From positions 24,786,501 to 24,850,500 of the forward strand of contig NC_087259.1 in the NCBI RefSeq assembly GCF_037042905.1: DNA of 64,000 bases, written 5' to 3'. Positions within the stretch are counted from its first letter, which is position 1; every line of letters starts with the position of its first letter. Positions 1 through 13,464 of this stretch are shown here, piece after piece. This DNA is from Lytechinus pictus. Its lineage: Eukaryota; Echinodermata; Echinoidea; Temnopleuroida; Toxopneustidae. The translations under genes and the position numbers were made by a program. The notes under the pieces were generated by a model. The model worked only from the letters and a program-made list of their open reading frames with translations, was not told the DNA's origin and did not search any database.

Positions 1-57
1 GATTTTTCTCTATTTATTCAAATCAACATTTTTCTGGGGTGGATTTGACCTTTAAAG
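1..57 (+). repeat. Dispersed echinoid-type repeat, 3' end fragment
   Basis: TATTTATTCAAATCAACATT followed by a GGGGTGGATTTGACCTTTAA-type end. The same end occurs at 3901-3946 and, diverged, at 50380-50429. The left part is cut by the window edge. Confidence 0.75.
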
Positions 58-81
58 ATGGCCAGAAAACAAGGAATGTCT

Positions 82-288
82 ATGATGATGATGGCGATGA
101 TGATGATTGTGATGATGATGATGATGGTTATGAGGATGAAGATAATGATGAGGATGATGATGGCGACAGTGATGATGAGGTGATGATGATGATGATGGTT
201 ATGATGAGGATGAAGATGATGATGGTGACAGTGATGATGATGATGATGATGGTTATTATGATAGCGGTGTTTGTGGGGGTGATGATGT
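82..288 (+). repeat. GAT-type trinucleotide microsatellite
   Basis: About 200 bp of imperfect GATGATGAT units with GGT/GTT interruptions, ending about 47 nt before the exon at 336. It gives a spurious Asp-rich or Met-rich open frame. Confidence 0.9.
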
Positions 289-335
289 AAGTATTCATCA
301 TCATTATCTGTTATACTCTATTCTTTACTATGCAG

Positions 336-560
336 AGACTACGCACGGAAAACCGACTCCTCCATCAAAGGATCCAGAACCTTGAAAAAGAGAATGAGCA
401 GCTCGCCGACAAACTCATCCAGGGTCAGCTCTCCTGGGCCATGGAGGCCGAGGAGGTCTATGCCATCCGTCGGGAGCTGGAGCAGACACGAAACGACCGT
501 AACGCCGTTGCCAAGGACCTTGAAGGGGCCCAGACTGTCATCAACGACCTCAGAGAAAAG
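336..560 (+). CDS. EVI5: EVI5/EVI5L orthologue, first exon in window (partial gene; coiled coil after the TBC domain)
   Basis: Internal exon of 225 nt (75 codons), phase 0 at both ends, between an acceptor ending TACTATGCAG and the donor AAG|GTAGGA. It starts RLRTENRLLHQRIQNLEKE, which I recognise as the segment that follows the TBC (RabGAP) domain in EVI5 and EVI5L, including the conserved LADKLIQGQ stretch. The heptad pattern is that of a long coiled coil. EVI5 proteins act on Rab GTPases (Rab11-linked traffic, centrosome and cytokinesis in other animals); the GAP domain itself is upstream of this window, so no catalytic residue is visible here. Joined with seven downstream exons the in-window product is 429 residues without cassettes. 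The gene name refers to a retroviral insertion site in mouse; nothing viral is encoded. The choice between EVI5 and EVI5L is not meaningful for an invertebrate, which probably has one copy. Confidence 0.93.
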
Positions 561-1150
561 GTAGGACACTTGGTTTTTGTTGATGTGTTCACTGTGGTGG
601 CTGCTTCTCTGTTGATGGCAGGGTTTGTCTTGGTAGACTTACTCAGCACACCTGATAATGAGTTGTATAGTTAGCCAGACTGAAATGTGATGTTCAACCA
701 ACTGTAGAGGGCAACACATCTTCAAGTTGTGCAGGTCAGCATATGAGCAGAAATGATAGTGGAGTTGCCAATTTGACAGAGTATATTTCTCTCTTCAGTG
801 GAGAATCTATATAAGTGTTTAATACCCAACTGAACTGAATTTTTTTTCGGGTTTCCTTAACTCTTTTCAGACTTTCATAAAACGTCTTTCAGGGACATAA
901 TCCGTTTTGCATTCTATCCATTGGCTGCTAAATAATTCATTTATATCAACTTTACTCAATGTCTGACTGAGCCCCATTTGTGGATATTCATAGAATGAAA
1001 ATGAATAAAGTTTATACTTGGATTTTTCCTTTAGGCCTACTATTTTACTAGACTAATTGAAATGTAGCTTCAGTGCTGCTCGGGAAAAAGCAGTAATAAA
1101 CGAAAATATCAAGAAATTTTTTTCCCCCTCAAAATCACTCCAGAAGACAC

Positions 1151-1335
1151 ATTGGGCGTTGTGGCGTGCGCCTGTAATCCAAGCTATGCGGGGAAGTTAC
1201 AAATTGATGCAGAGGTTCGAGCCCTGGTCACGTCTTTCGGATGGTGACGTTAAAGGTCGGTCCCAGACGTAAATAATCATATCTGATTGATACACGTCTG
1301 ACAAAACTCAAATACACACACACACACACACACAT
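1151..1335 (+). mobile_element. SINE with a 7SL-RNA-like head and CA tail
   Basis: The head GGGCGTTGTGGCGTGCGCCT continues GTAATCCAAGCTATGCGGGG. That order of blocks (GTGGCG, GCCTGTA, TCC-AGCTA, CGGG) is the Alu domain of 7SL RNA, as in primate Alu. A B-box-like GGTTCGAGCCC follows at about 1216, then a body with TTTCGGATGGTGACGTTAAA, and the copy ends in (CA)n at 1313-1334. A tRNA-derived head is the alternative, but the 7SL-like blocks are long. Confidence 0.6.
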
Positions 1336-3830
1336 TGATCATTCTTGTGCCTTTGTCTGTCCATTGCTGAATGAAAGCCTGCCCTCTACTGTTAAAGACC
1401 GTATTGCAGTGAGGATAATTGAATGACCTCCCATCAAATCATTGACCTGTGCAGTGTATTTCAAAGGTGTACAAAGTCTAATCATGGTTTTAATAAGTTG
1501 TTTGACTATTTGTAGCCAGATTTGAAAAAAAAATGATAACCATTGGTGTGTTATTTATCAGTATTTTGATACTCAAATTAATAAAAACTCTCAGGAATGA
1601 TGATTACAGTTCTTCAGAAAATACAGCATAAAGACCTAAAATCTATTACAGATAAGCAACATAACATTGAAGAGAGAGTTGATACATTTGGCTACTTATA
1701 TCAATCCAAACCATAGATTTTCTAGTACTATGTACACCTTTGTAAATGACCCATAGACCTATGTGTCAAGGACTCCACAATGTCATCGTCTTCTGAAGGA
1801 TGGCCCCCTGTTGAAAGGCAATGGGTTGCAGTATCCAGGCCGTGTTGCTGGCTATAATGAAGTTGGTCTTTATACACAGGTTGTATTCTAAGAGCCTTCC
1901 GTCCAATCAAATCTGCCTCAGGACCTGTGTACTAAAAAGTGGCTGCAAACCAACTTTCAAGGAACTTAGTTTGTTTCTTTAGATTTTCCCCTTAGCAGGT
2001 GGAATAAACCAGTACCTGACTTTCCATGTTGTTACAATGGGAGTCTTATTCATGATCATGTGATATTTTGTTAAAATGATTGTATTCTCTGATATATCAA
2101 TTTCAAAATGATATTGCTTGTTAATCTTAATATATTAACTTGATTAAACAAATATGGCTATGCATGTTGGAACTAACATGTAGCAATGTGAATGACTGCA
2201 GAATATATGATAGCATTTTCCAAACATGTAATCAACTACTTTCTTTGATTAATATAATACAGCGATCTTTTAATTAACCACAATTATTTCTTTACTAACA
2301 TTCTAACTTGAAATGTTTGTGCATGACATGATCTAACTAATTTGTGTGACAAAATTGGTAACAATGGCAAGAAGTAGTTTGCATTGCAGTATTAGGTAGA
2401 GATAATTTAAAACATTTAGCAAGTCAAGCATAAGCAGTACAGATATATGTACAACAATAAATGTCTATTAAAATGTATATTGAAGTTATTAGCCCCAAGT
2501 GATCACAAAGCCCATGTAGGTTACAACGCCAGCACTGTCGATGGTGCTAGCTAGCCACGTCACCATACCTATCCAGACTCGATGGTGATCAATATTTATT
2601 GGGTAATTTTTAGATATAAATGATAAAATGTTGAAGGTTAGTCCACCGTGACGTTGGGTGATTGAAAGTTTGGTGTTGGTACAGGTGTAGAAGTTGGAAG
2701 CACAATTTATATTTCCTTCCATAGCTTTAACACCTAATCGTAGTTTACTTAAACTGATCCAAAGTGAGACTTATCCCAAGTCCTGTCTTACTTTAATGTT
2801 GGTGATTTGCCGAAGTAAGAATTGGCCCTACACTGATACCACAAGATAAACACCAAAAGGTGAACACCGAATCACTCAAGGTGCTCCAATATTTAGTCTT
2901 TGCTCATCAACCTATGATACTGCTACAAGACTTTTTTTTTAACCCTTATATTTTCTCACAGTTCAACATGTTATTCTGGGGTTTGTTTTCACAAAACTTT
3001 AGATTTACATGTACATGTAAAATATCCTACACATATGTATGCATCATGTAAGAAGTGAAACATATTTCATGAAATGGGCTCTCTATTTTCTTCACAATTT
3101 CATTGAAATCTCCTCAATTACATTTAATTTTAGAGCATAGCAACAAAATGATCTACCTCAGTTTTCTTTGATCTGACTATAAACAAAAGCTTAAATCTCG
3201 CTTCATCGTAAGCTGGAGCAGAATAGTTTTTACTTGATCTCTATACTTTTCTTAGAAAAGAAAAACCAACTTTTTTCACATTATTTTTTTTCTCTAGATT
3301 TTTTAATTGTCAATATTTAATACCTTTGAGGCTTTCTCTTATTTATTCAGTGAACATTTTGATATTTTATTATTAACATATCTTTCTTATTTTGTAAAAT
3401 GTGACAATAATCTTGCACATACACTTTAAATAATAAAGAATAGACCTGCGCCATGAGTGGGGTGTGTGAAGCAAGTATAGGGTGTTTTCATGTTTTGATT
3501 TAAAATTTCAAGATGAAATGAAAGGTTTGAAATTATTTTGTCCCTTGAGAAACTATATGTATTATTTTTAGAGCAAATTTCTTCTTTTTTTGTAGGTAGA
3601 CAACTTATTCTACCATTAACTCATCCATTTCTCTTGACATCCATCTTTGATGCCTCTAACTAATTTGCAACAAGTATTTTCCTTCCAAATTAACACAAAT
3701 TTCTGTCAATTTCTTCTTTGTCATGTTCCCATTCTAATGTGCAATGTGAAATTTGTCTTGTTTTAATTGTGTGTTCTATATCAACATTTCAAAAGCAGTG
3801 TGGCTAAAAGAAAAGTGATGAGATGATTTA

Positions 3831-3946
3831 AAATGTCATAACTTTCTTATACATCCGATTTTGATGAAATTTTCAGTTTTATGTTTGTTGGATTTTTCTT
3901 TTTTTATTCAAATCAACTTTTTGTTGGGGTGGACTTGTCCTTTAAA
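3831..3946 (+). repeat. Dispersed echinoid-type repeat
   Basis: AATGTCATAACTTTCTTATA, then TTTTGATGAAATTTTCAG, ending GGGGTGGACTTGTCCTTTAA. It is alignable by eye with 50311-50429 (+) and with 1-57. I remember this end as very common in sea urchin DNA. Confidence 0.75.
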
Positions 3947-6279
3947 AGAATTATTTTTTGTCAATTGGAAGAAAAACACTTCAGTTTGAAATAGCAGTTT
4001 CAAAAAGTTTAGCAAACATTCTGTCTATATTTTGTTTAAATCTATTTCCATTTTAGATGTATTTGATTATCGTTTCATCCTTGTCTACTATTCAACCCCT
4101 CCTTTACCCTGATATTTTTTTAAATATTAGAGTTATCAGTTTTTCCACTACTTCAAACACATACTGACTTAATTCTCATTAAAAAATATGATAACCATGT
4201 CGCTATATCTGCAATGTGATCAAGCTTATTCCTGAAAAAAAATGAGGAGGGGGATACATGCACATGTATGCTGATTGTGTTGAATATCAATCACAAGACA
4301 GGGGTGATTTTTTCCGCCCCCCAAAATGTAAGATGAATATTGTATTGCGCTGGGAGCTATGAGACATGATATCCTCAAAGTAATGTTTACTATATAATTC
4401 TGACAATAAATTACACATTTTTCTTTTAAGTTATGTGCCAAAACTATAAGCATAAAGACCAATTTGTTTCAAACAATAATTACTATTCTTCGCTCATTTT
4501 TATATAAAGAAAAATATAATGAATTTTATGATGACATATAATATTCCTAGTGTATTCTCCTTTCCCCTGCAAAAAAATTCACTATTTCTAATATATTTCA
4601 AATTTTTAGAAATATTTATCATAATATCTAGAAATATTCTTTTTTTCTATATCTCTTGTAAATGACCTGTTGATGAACTTTTTATGACTGACAAACAATA
4701 AGTTTATAATCCAGACATAAATAACTCTTGAAAACTGAAAAACAAACAATTTCCGAGCTCTTTCTAGCAAACAGGTAAACAAGTCATTGCCAATGGTCTA
4801 CAATCCTTTGATTGTGACCAATCAGTTGATTAATGAAATAATATCCTGCAATTATTGAAATAGTTCATCTGGAACTTCATAGTAGTACGACTCCATTGAA
4901 ATTATTTGCATAGAATTCAACAAATGATTATGATCCTGTGTGTCAAGTATACATAACTGCATGTACACTGCAAAATTGATTACAGTTTTAAATTCAGGAA
5001 TACATGAATTCCTAGTAGAATTGGAAATTCTTACTTTTTCTTTATTCCCATTGGAGACCTGATAGACAATTTAAGTGAGAATATATATCTCTTTCTCATT
5101 AAAATAATAAGAGAGAGAGAGAGATGTTGCTATGGTACATATTTGTGTGTTTTATTTATTTATTTATTTTTTTGTTAATTGGTCTTGAAAGCTTAATTTT
5201 AGAACATACATGTACATGAAAGATGAGATGTGAAGTAGAATAGATTTCAGATTTCACTGCAACATTTTTTTTTTTGGGGGGGGGGGTGGGGGGAATGGTG
5301 GTTGGAATTGATAGAGAGGGGGTATAATGTATGTTTTACATGTAGGCCTATGTCTCAATTTTTTAGAGTACAGCTGTCCATTTAGTTTCTATGAAGTAAA
5401 TTGAATCTTGATTCTCACAACTTTTCTCCCTTCAATGTCCAATAGATTTTCCGTTTACAAACCCCACATATATGATAATAATGTAAGTATTTGATATATA
5501 ATGTGCCCATCCGTGTTTTGATATTTTGAAGAAAGAAAACCACCTTGCATCCATTATCCATAAAAAGAAATTTATCAGCTTGAATGAAATTATTACCCAA
5601 GTGTTAAGTGTGATAATTGATTGTGTAGATATCTTTATTTCTTTTTATACGTTTTTGTGTTATAGTACATGTAGATCAGGCTTATCATAGAAATGCCTGT
5701 AATTGATTAAACTTCAGTATGTGAATTTGATGTGTTTGTTTACATTTCCGATATCCTTGGTAAACTAAGTCTATGATTTTTCCCATTTTATTCCTTTAGA
5801 ATTTTGAAGTATTTCTTGACTTTATTTGTTATTGTGATTTTTTTTCTTCATCTTGTTAGTTGCTGTTGAAAAACATCCTTTACATGTTTACGTATGCAAG
5901 GAGTATATTGTGATAATTACATGTACATGAATAGTGTAAACACTGAACTTTTTTTTTTTAATGTTTGATCTGTGTTGTGCTTGTATGGAATGCATTATAA
6001 ATTAATTGATCAATAGGTGTGTGTGTTTTTAAGCATGAGAATGTAATTTAGGAGTCAGCAACTCAGCAATGAAGCTGCCTCATGATTATTGTTCCCAGAT
6101 GAAGACAAGAATTGATGTTTTATCCATCATACCTATTAAAAAATATGGTAAAAGCGCAGCTCTGTGGTGCAGTCAAGGGCCTGTTTTTCTGAAGTCTGTT
6201 TCAACGTCTATAGCTATTGGCTATTAACTCAGTGCTAAAATTTAGGGAAGCCTAAAAGTGTTATCATTCTGTTCTTTTT

Positions 6280-7360
6280 AGCTAATCCGGCCCGAAGGGC
6301 CAGATTAGCTTTATGCCGTGGCGTGGCGTCCATCGTCTGTCGTCCATCCACAATTTCAAGATGCTTCTTCTTCGTCATTTCAAGTCCGATTTCAATTCTG
6401 TTTGCTTTATGATAGCACTAGATGGGGGATTCAAACTTCTATACAGAATTTTGAAACTCATTAGATATGCTAATTTATGCGCATTTTTTTCTTCCATCCG
6501 GTAGTGCTTCATGAGGTTTACCAAACTTCTACACAGGATTTTGAAATTTTGAGTAGAAACATTTTTATGCTAATTTATGCAAAATGTATGCATATTTTTA
6601 AAAAGTCACATAAAGGGCTTCTTTTTCTTATTTGTTGACTGATTTTGAATTTTTGTCCATCTGGTAGAGCCTCATGAGGTTCACCAAACTTCTACACAGA
6701 ATTTTGAAATTTTGACTAGAAAATTATTTATGCTACTTCATGCAAAATTTATTCATGTTTTCTTCTTTATTTGTTGACCAATTTTGATATTTTTTCATCC
6801 ATCTGGTAGAGCTACATGAGGGTCACCAAACTTCCACACAGAATTTTGACTAGAAAATTATTTATGCTAATTATGCAAAATTTATTCATAAATAAAAAAA
6901 ATGCTTTTCTACATTTGTTGATCAATTTCACTTTTGTTTGCTTTATATGATAGGTCTAGGTGGGGATACAAACTTTTTACACATAATTTGGAAACTCATT
7001 AGATACATGTATGCTAGTTTATGCAGTTTTTCAAAACTCACAAAAAATGCTTATTTATGTGTTGACTGATTTTGATTGTTTTTTTGGTTCCATCTGAGTG
7101 CTACATGAGGTTCACCAAGGTTTTACACAGAATTTAGAAACTGTGACTAGAAAATTATTTATACTAATTTATACAAAATTTATTCATAAATCACAAATAA
7201 TGCTTTTTCTCTCTCATTTCTTCATCAATTTCAATTCTGTCTCTTCAATTTATGTCACCAGTATAATTCACTGCAGTGTCAACTGGGCTGAAATCGAGAA
7301 TTTTTCTTAAATTTTGATGCAAATGCCGGATGAGCTCCACGTCATTGATGTGCTAGTTTA
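6280..7360 (-). mobile_element. Helentron/HINE-like non-autonomous element A
   Basis: Begins with a 31-nt hairpin (6280-6310; AGCTAATCCGGCCC, loop, GGGCCAGATTAGCT). About five diverged ~145-165-bp tandem units follow, each with TTCACCAAACTTCTACACAG. Near the far end the hairpin arm returns in inverted form (GCCGGATGAGCT at 7325-7336, one mismatch), followed by about 24 nt ending CTAGTTTA. The same architecture is seen at 30390 and 40432. The element orientation (hairpin as 3' end) is inferred from Helentrons. No protein is encoded. Confidence 0.6.
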
Positions 7361-10300
7361 TATCTGTTATATTTTTAGGTATTCTTTCCCCATACCTGAG
7401 TGGTGAAGACAACCATTTCTTTATTTTTCCCAGAAAGTTATTAATGACATTAGCAGCAAGTTAGCAATTGGGTATCCAAGGCAGTTGATCAGTTGCAAAC
7501 ATTTGTGTTACACACCGTGATGCCATTGGTATTTCAGTGTGGCCATAATTGTTTTGTTTTTTAATGTTTTTGCAGCTTTCCATGGGGGTACACACAAAGA
7601 CTCTAGACAAAGCGTGTATTATTTCCAAGTGATATTGGTCTTGCTCCAATGCACAGTTTAATTATTGAATGTGAGAGCGAGTAATTGGGCGTTGAAGAAA
7701 TGTATTGTGATGTTAATAAATGTAGGCAGGGTGTAAATTAGATGTACTCTAAATCAATAAGAAACTGATGGGAGGTGATAGCAAGGGGGGGTGATTGTGG
7801 TGCTTCTATGTCTTCCTATTATTAAAGGCTACATGTATGCCTGCTGTTAGTACATCAAAATCATTAATTTTTCATTTATTGGAGATGTATATTAACAATG
7901 TGCTTGTTTGATAAATCCCATACATGTATAAATGAGGGCGATTTTTTATATCAAGAACCTCCACGCTCTGATGTTTTTTTTATCCTAACCCTATTGATCT
8001 AAAGCTGCAAATATTATGAATTTCATGTGCAAGAAAATGAATTATTTGATCTATAGCATTCCTTGAAATCTGGGTGTAGAAAATATGTGGAAAACGGTGG
8101 AGTGCACAGTTAGCAGACCATGATCTTGGTTAGATGTTGAGTTTGTATACATGTAGGCCTATATGTACATGTAAATTTATATCTTTGTTTTGATATAATT
8201 TGCATAGTGAAAAGAGATTTATTTTCTTTTATGACTTAAATGCATACATGTCAAAATTTAAAAAGTCTTGAAATGAAAGCAGAAAGGCATATTCAAGTAA
8301 TAAAATTATATCACTAGCAACATTATTTTACCTACAAATATTTCTCCACTGTGATATATTAGGAAACCTTGCCAATAAGGTTCAAAATTTCATTAGGTTT
8401 CAGCTCTCTTTCTTATTAGGATTCTTATTCGGTGTTGAATGTTAATTTTGAAAAAAGAGTTCATCATCCTTTTACCCATTTCCATCAGTTTGAATGAGTT
8501 GGAAGAAAGCAAAATAAAAAAATTAGATGCATGTAATGTAATTAGCATTGTAATTTATTTTATTCAATAAACTTTTAAAAGTCAGTCCCCAAAGAACAAG
8601 CTATTTCAGACCAGACGAAACATGTACATCATTTAGGAATGTGATAATTTTTTCCATTAATACACTTCATGTCTATCCTTCATGATACAATTATGTCTAC
8701 AATTAGCAACAATTTAATACATGTAATGCAATCAAAAGGGAAATACCAATGCTACCACACATACAAAAAGATTATTTATCCATCCAAGGAAGTGGAACAT
8801 GTTTTCGTTGGGGTTGTATGTTCTGAATGCATTCAGCTATGTACAGACTTGTCTGAATACCTGTTGGCCTTTTAAATGTTGACTTAATCACCTTTCCTTA
8901 AAAAACAATAGCTTGTTCAAGGCTTGGAGAAGAGACAAATTGAAAACAACTGCTTCAAATTTGCAAAAGTTAGAAAATGGAGAGTGGCATAATGAGAAAA
9001 ACAAAATGAGGGGGGACAATAGTGTACATATAAAAAAAGTGAGTGAAGCAATCAAGCAAAAAATTGATCATTTTTGAATGACAGTCTATTTTTTGTGGCA
9101 GTTTTTAACATGATATCCACAAATATTTTAGTATTTTAGTAATTTTCCTCTCATTTCCATTCTTTTTTTTTAAAGGGGGGGGGGTAATAAGATTGAATTA
9201 AATGTATTACTGTACTAAGTAACACATATCTTTTCATACTGACCAATAAGGAATTTTTAGCACAACAATTCACTTAGAACTTTTCTACCAAAAGGGGAGC
9301 TCATCACTCATGTTTCATAGTATTCATACAAACTATTTTCTTTCAATAAAAATCAGAATGAAGGAAAATGTAACATCATAACCAGAGAATAGAACAGGAT
9401 GATCAATTACCTTACACTAAAGATTAATGGTTATGCTTGACTTAAATTGAAAGTATTTATCATTTTTACCAGAAGCAAGTGATTGCCAAACTTTAATGTA
9501 CCAAGTCTACCAAAAGTAAAATAATAATTCCTTCGTTTTTGGGTTCATATTACTTTCTAGTCCGGCAGGCTTGCGGTTGATATATTTCGAGATTATGATT
9601 TAACGTGAGCTGGTGTTTTTGTAGACATCTATCATGTTGCCTTAGGAAAGAGATTTTCATTACGTTGTACCTCTCTTTCTGCCTCTCGCACTGTTTTTGT
9701 TTTTATACTGTGTTCGATTTCAGAAATTTGGGGAGGAAATAATCTTGTGCCTCGAGGAGGATAAAGGATTGTTTCGAAGCCAAATGCAGAATATAATTGC
9801 ATTACAATTGTACAAAGCTGGGTACTTTATGATATCCATTAATTTAAACATGTCAGGATTAATTTCAAATAGGATTTTGATATCATATATACTAATTTAT
9901 TTGTTCTATTTTTTATTAGTTTATTGCTTTTTATTTATCATTGAACTATCGATTTCCAGTCTTTGTGATTGTTTTTACACATTGACTAAGTTGTATATTT
10001 AGTTTTAATCAGCCAGTATAAAAATAAAGTTGGACAGTTTTCCTATTGAATTAAAGGTAAATGCTAGTTTTGGTAACGATATCAAAATGAGTTCGTACAG
10101 AATCCAATGAAATGACCACCAAAGTATCTGTTTGTATAAATAAAACGCATGTGCCAAAGGATTCTGGAAGAAATTGTGTAATTGCTGAGAAATCAGCAAA
10201 TAAGCACAGGATTCGGGTAGAGCGTCGGGCCCGACGCTCAAAGCAATAATTATACACTGTCCCACGTGCGCTTATCTGTGTTGGGGAAGTTCAGTCTGAA

Positions 10301-12318
10301 CATTTTTCAGCGTAGATTTTTAAGATTTCACAATGTTCAGTTTATGTAACTGTACCAGATCTAGATCCTCGATGATATACTGACAATTAAGCCTGGTTTT
10401 ACAGACTTTCTCATGAAATCAGTGTTTACTGCAACTACTGGAATTTATCTTTAACTAGTTGGGTGATAAGTTGGCGAGCTACATATACTGTAGTTTACTT
10501 TATTTATTTTATCATACAAATGAATATCTTTCTCTATAGATATACATGTCACTGCACATTGTAGAAAGTCTTGATAGGCACAAACATTCACATATCCATG
10601 AGGTTAATATTTGCGTAGGCTGCTTACATTGAAACAGAAAGTGTGCCAGTAAAGTAGACGTCATTTTGGTTGCTTTGAAGAATTCAGTGGGCGAGAATGT
10701 TTGCAAATTGTATTTATCAATTTAATATTTTTTCTTCACCAGATGATCGTAAATATGACACGCTTTGTAGAGCGTGAAAAGGGACAGCAGCGCACCTAGT
10801 CTTGTCCTGCTACTGTACATGTATGTTATTGTAAGGTTTCTCTTTCATTGCGAGATTGTAGTTTGCATATTCAGACCTTTGTTGGGAGATGGAAATTCTG
10901 TATTTTATAAGGGGAATGTATTAAATGACTAATTGATGCATTACGAAATTTACTCTGATCTATTCCCATCACAATTGACCAGATATTTTTGCCATTGTAA
11001 AGGCAAATTAATCATAATGTTCTCTAAAGAAAATACCAGCTGAATACTAGGTATGTACAGTTAGTCAAAATTACAAGAACTTTCGCAGGGATTTTTCCAA
11101 GGTTGCAGGTACACTTGCAGTCTGAAAGCAAATTACAAGAATTTTCCCATCCCAACAAGTACAGTGCTGTGATTTTGCTTAATAATTGTTCAAATGTCTT
11201 TTTCGATTTACTTTGTAAGAGAGAATTGCCACTAGAATATTAAAGGTAACCGTCATTCAATCTTAAAAAGTGCCCATATATTACGATACTTTGGTTCAAT
11301 ACAAATTGGTATTTAGGGATCGGTGGAAGGGAGAGGAATATCTACTGTACAGGAAGTAGTGTTTTTCATAATACCTTTAACCATCGGTAGTACTGACCTT
11401 AAAAAACACAAATATGGATATTATAGATCCATCTAGCTCATGGGATGTTATAATGTTCGAATGTGTACAGCTCTGCATTGTAAAAGAATCTGCATTTGGA
11501 ATTGGTGGTGTGTACATTTTCTCAATGTTGTGTAAAGTGTAACTCTCCTCCACCTATAAAACATCATCGTGAAAATAAAATGGTCTGTATTGACAGACTA
11601 TTGCCTCTCTCCTGCTCTTTCAGCGGGGTCCCATCTGAGTGTGTTGTTGGATGGCTCCATCAGAGACAAGCACAATACACGTCCCCTGCCACCCCCTCTA
11701 TCCTGCTCCTCTGTCCCTCTCCCTCTCTATCTCTCTCCCCTTGCCTTCTGTTGTCGTATTTTGTTCCGCTGCACTCCAACCGATCATGCTCGCTCAACGC
11801 CGGCCGGCGGCTGGGCGCAGAGTGCGAAGACTAATCATATGCAAGAGATATTGAGGGAAACACCACTCTGATGAATCGCGGATGCGCCTCACACAGACGT
11901 ACACTCAGCCTCTCCACTGCATTGCCTCACCCGATGCATTATTGACTTTTTGCCCACCACAAAATATTTTTCATCCTTTTAATTCATCAGTGCAAATTTT
12001 CAAGCGGAGCATACAAACCTGAAAACCTTTCAGATCCAGTATGGCTTCCATTGTAGCAATTGTCTAGAGGGTAAGATTTATTTAATTCTTGTTGAGAATA
12101 GTGTCTATTTTTTAGGTTGAGTGTGATTGATTTGAGCATTCATTAATGTGATTAGGGATTAATGGGGTACTGGCTGTCACCGTGTCGGTGTCGAAAGACT
12201 GGGAGACGAGTGTGAAAGCCATTTACCGGCAGTTAGTTAGCCTATTCAGCAGGTAGCATTCCAGATCTCTTTTCCAGTGAATCCAACCTGTGGGTTCATG
12301 TATTAGAATGAGTAGTCC

Positions 12319-12469
12319 TGAATGAAGGAATGAATGAAGGAATGAAGGAAGGAATGAATGAATGAAGGAATGAATGAAGGGATGAGTGAGTGAAGGGATG
12401 AATGAATGAAGGAATGAATGAATGAAGGAATGAATGAATAAAGGAATGGAGGAAAGGAGGTAGTGAATG
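12319..12469 (+). repeat. GAATGAAG-type minisatellite
   Basis: About 150 bp of imperfect AATGAAGGAATG units. Confidence 0.9.
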
Positions 12470-13331
12470 ATAGACTGAATTTTTATCTGTATGAGATATT
12501 CAGGTGTATTTTTATTTTCATACATGCAATGATTTCACCAAAATATTAAATTTTCTGAAGTTGTTAACCAAAGACATAGGACCACAAGGCACAAAAGCAG
12601 AATGTACAATTTGTGTACTGTTATGCAATATTTTTTCTATAGTTCAAATTTAACTGAACGTGTACAGTATTTTATGTATTCATTTCAATAGGAATTTATT
12701 TCACATTCTATTTGTTAAATGCATTCTCTTTCAAAATTCCTACTTTTACTTTTGAATCAATAGTCGTCCCCAACACTGAAGAGTTGTTCCAGGTATAGCA
12801 GTTAATTTTTTTAATATTGTATTGAGATATTGTAATGACTCTGTAAACCAGACAATAACATTTAATTACCTTTTTAAAAAAATGTTCACATGAATTCAAA
12901 ATGATTTTTATGAAAATTATGTCTAATGAAATCATTTGATGTTTACTTGTTCACATTAGTTTGCTTCGTTTAGAGATAAACTCCTATTGTCAATGTAATT
13001 TTTTTAATACAGATATCTTGTTGGTTCTCAAAATTTTTTTTTTAAATGAGGCTAATGCTCTTCATAATTTTAAAAGAATTCTACTCAACTCTCTTTGTGA
13101 TTCCTGTATTTGATACAAGAATAATTAATTCCCAATGATTCTGATTATATTTTTGACAACTAAGCAGTGTCAGTGCATCACAGAGAATCCATCTACTGCT
13201 ATTTTAATGTAGATGACATGTAACATTCGAAATTTGATCTTGATGTCCCCCAGGGGTGTAACATACCCCCTTTGTCTTTCCCCTGTGAGTCTTCCCACCT
13301 CATACTACATGGAAATTCCCCAGTGCCTTAG

Positions 13332-13464
13332 TGGGCTGTGTAACATGAAGTCTTGCAATTGATCCTTGGGATGATTCCTACGATTGATTGCATTCGTTAA
13401 TGTGTATGATCAATCTTAAAAATCAGCTCCACAATCAATCGTAAAGCATTGTGTTACAGGGCCC
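13332..13464. mobile_element. Short inverted-repeat (MITE-like) element
   Basis: GGGCTGTGTAACATGAAG at the left and GCATTGTGTTACAGGGCCC at the right pair as imperfect terminal inverted repeats; the interior holds several ATTGATC palindromes. Confidence 0.5.

Noticed and set aside
39..290. Asp/Met-rich open frame at the window start
   Set aside because: Translation of the GAT microsatellite; no splice or start evidence.
11496..11871. Overlapping 70-112-codon frames at 11.5-11.9 kb
   Set aside because: Pro/Ser/Leu-rich because of CCCTCTCC runs; no matching splice pair or known domain, so kept only as a G+C-rich patch.
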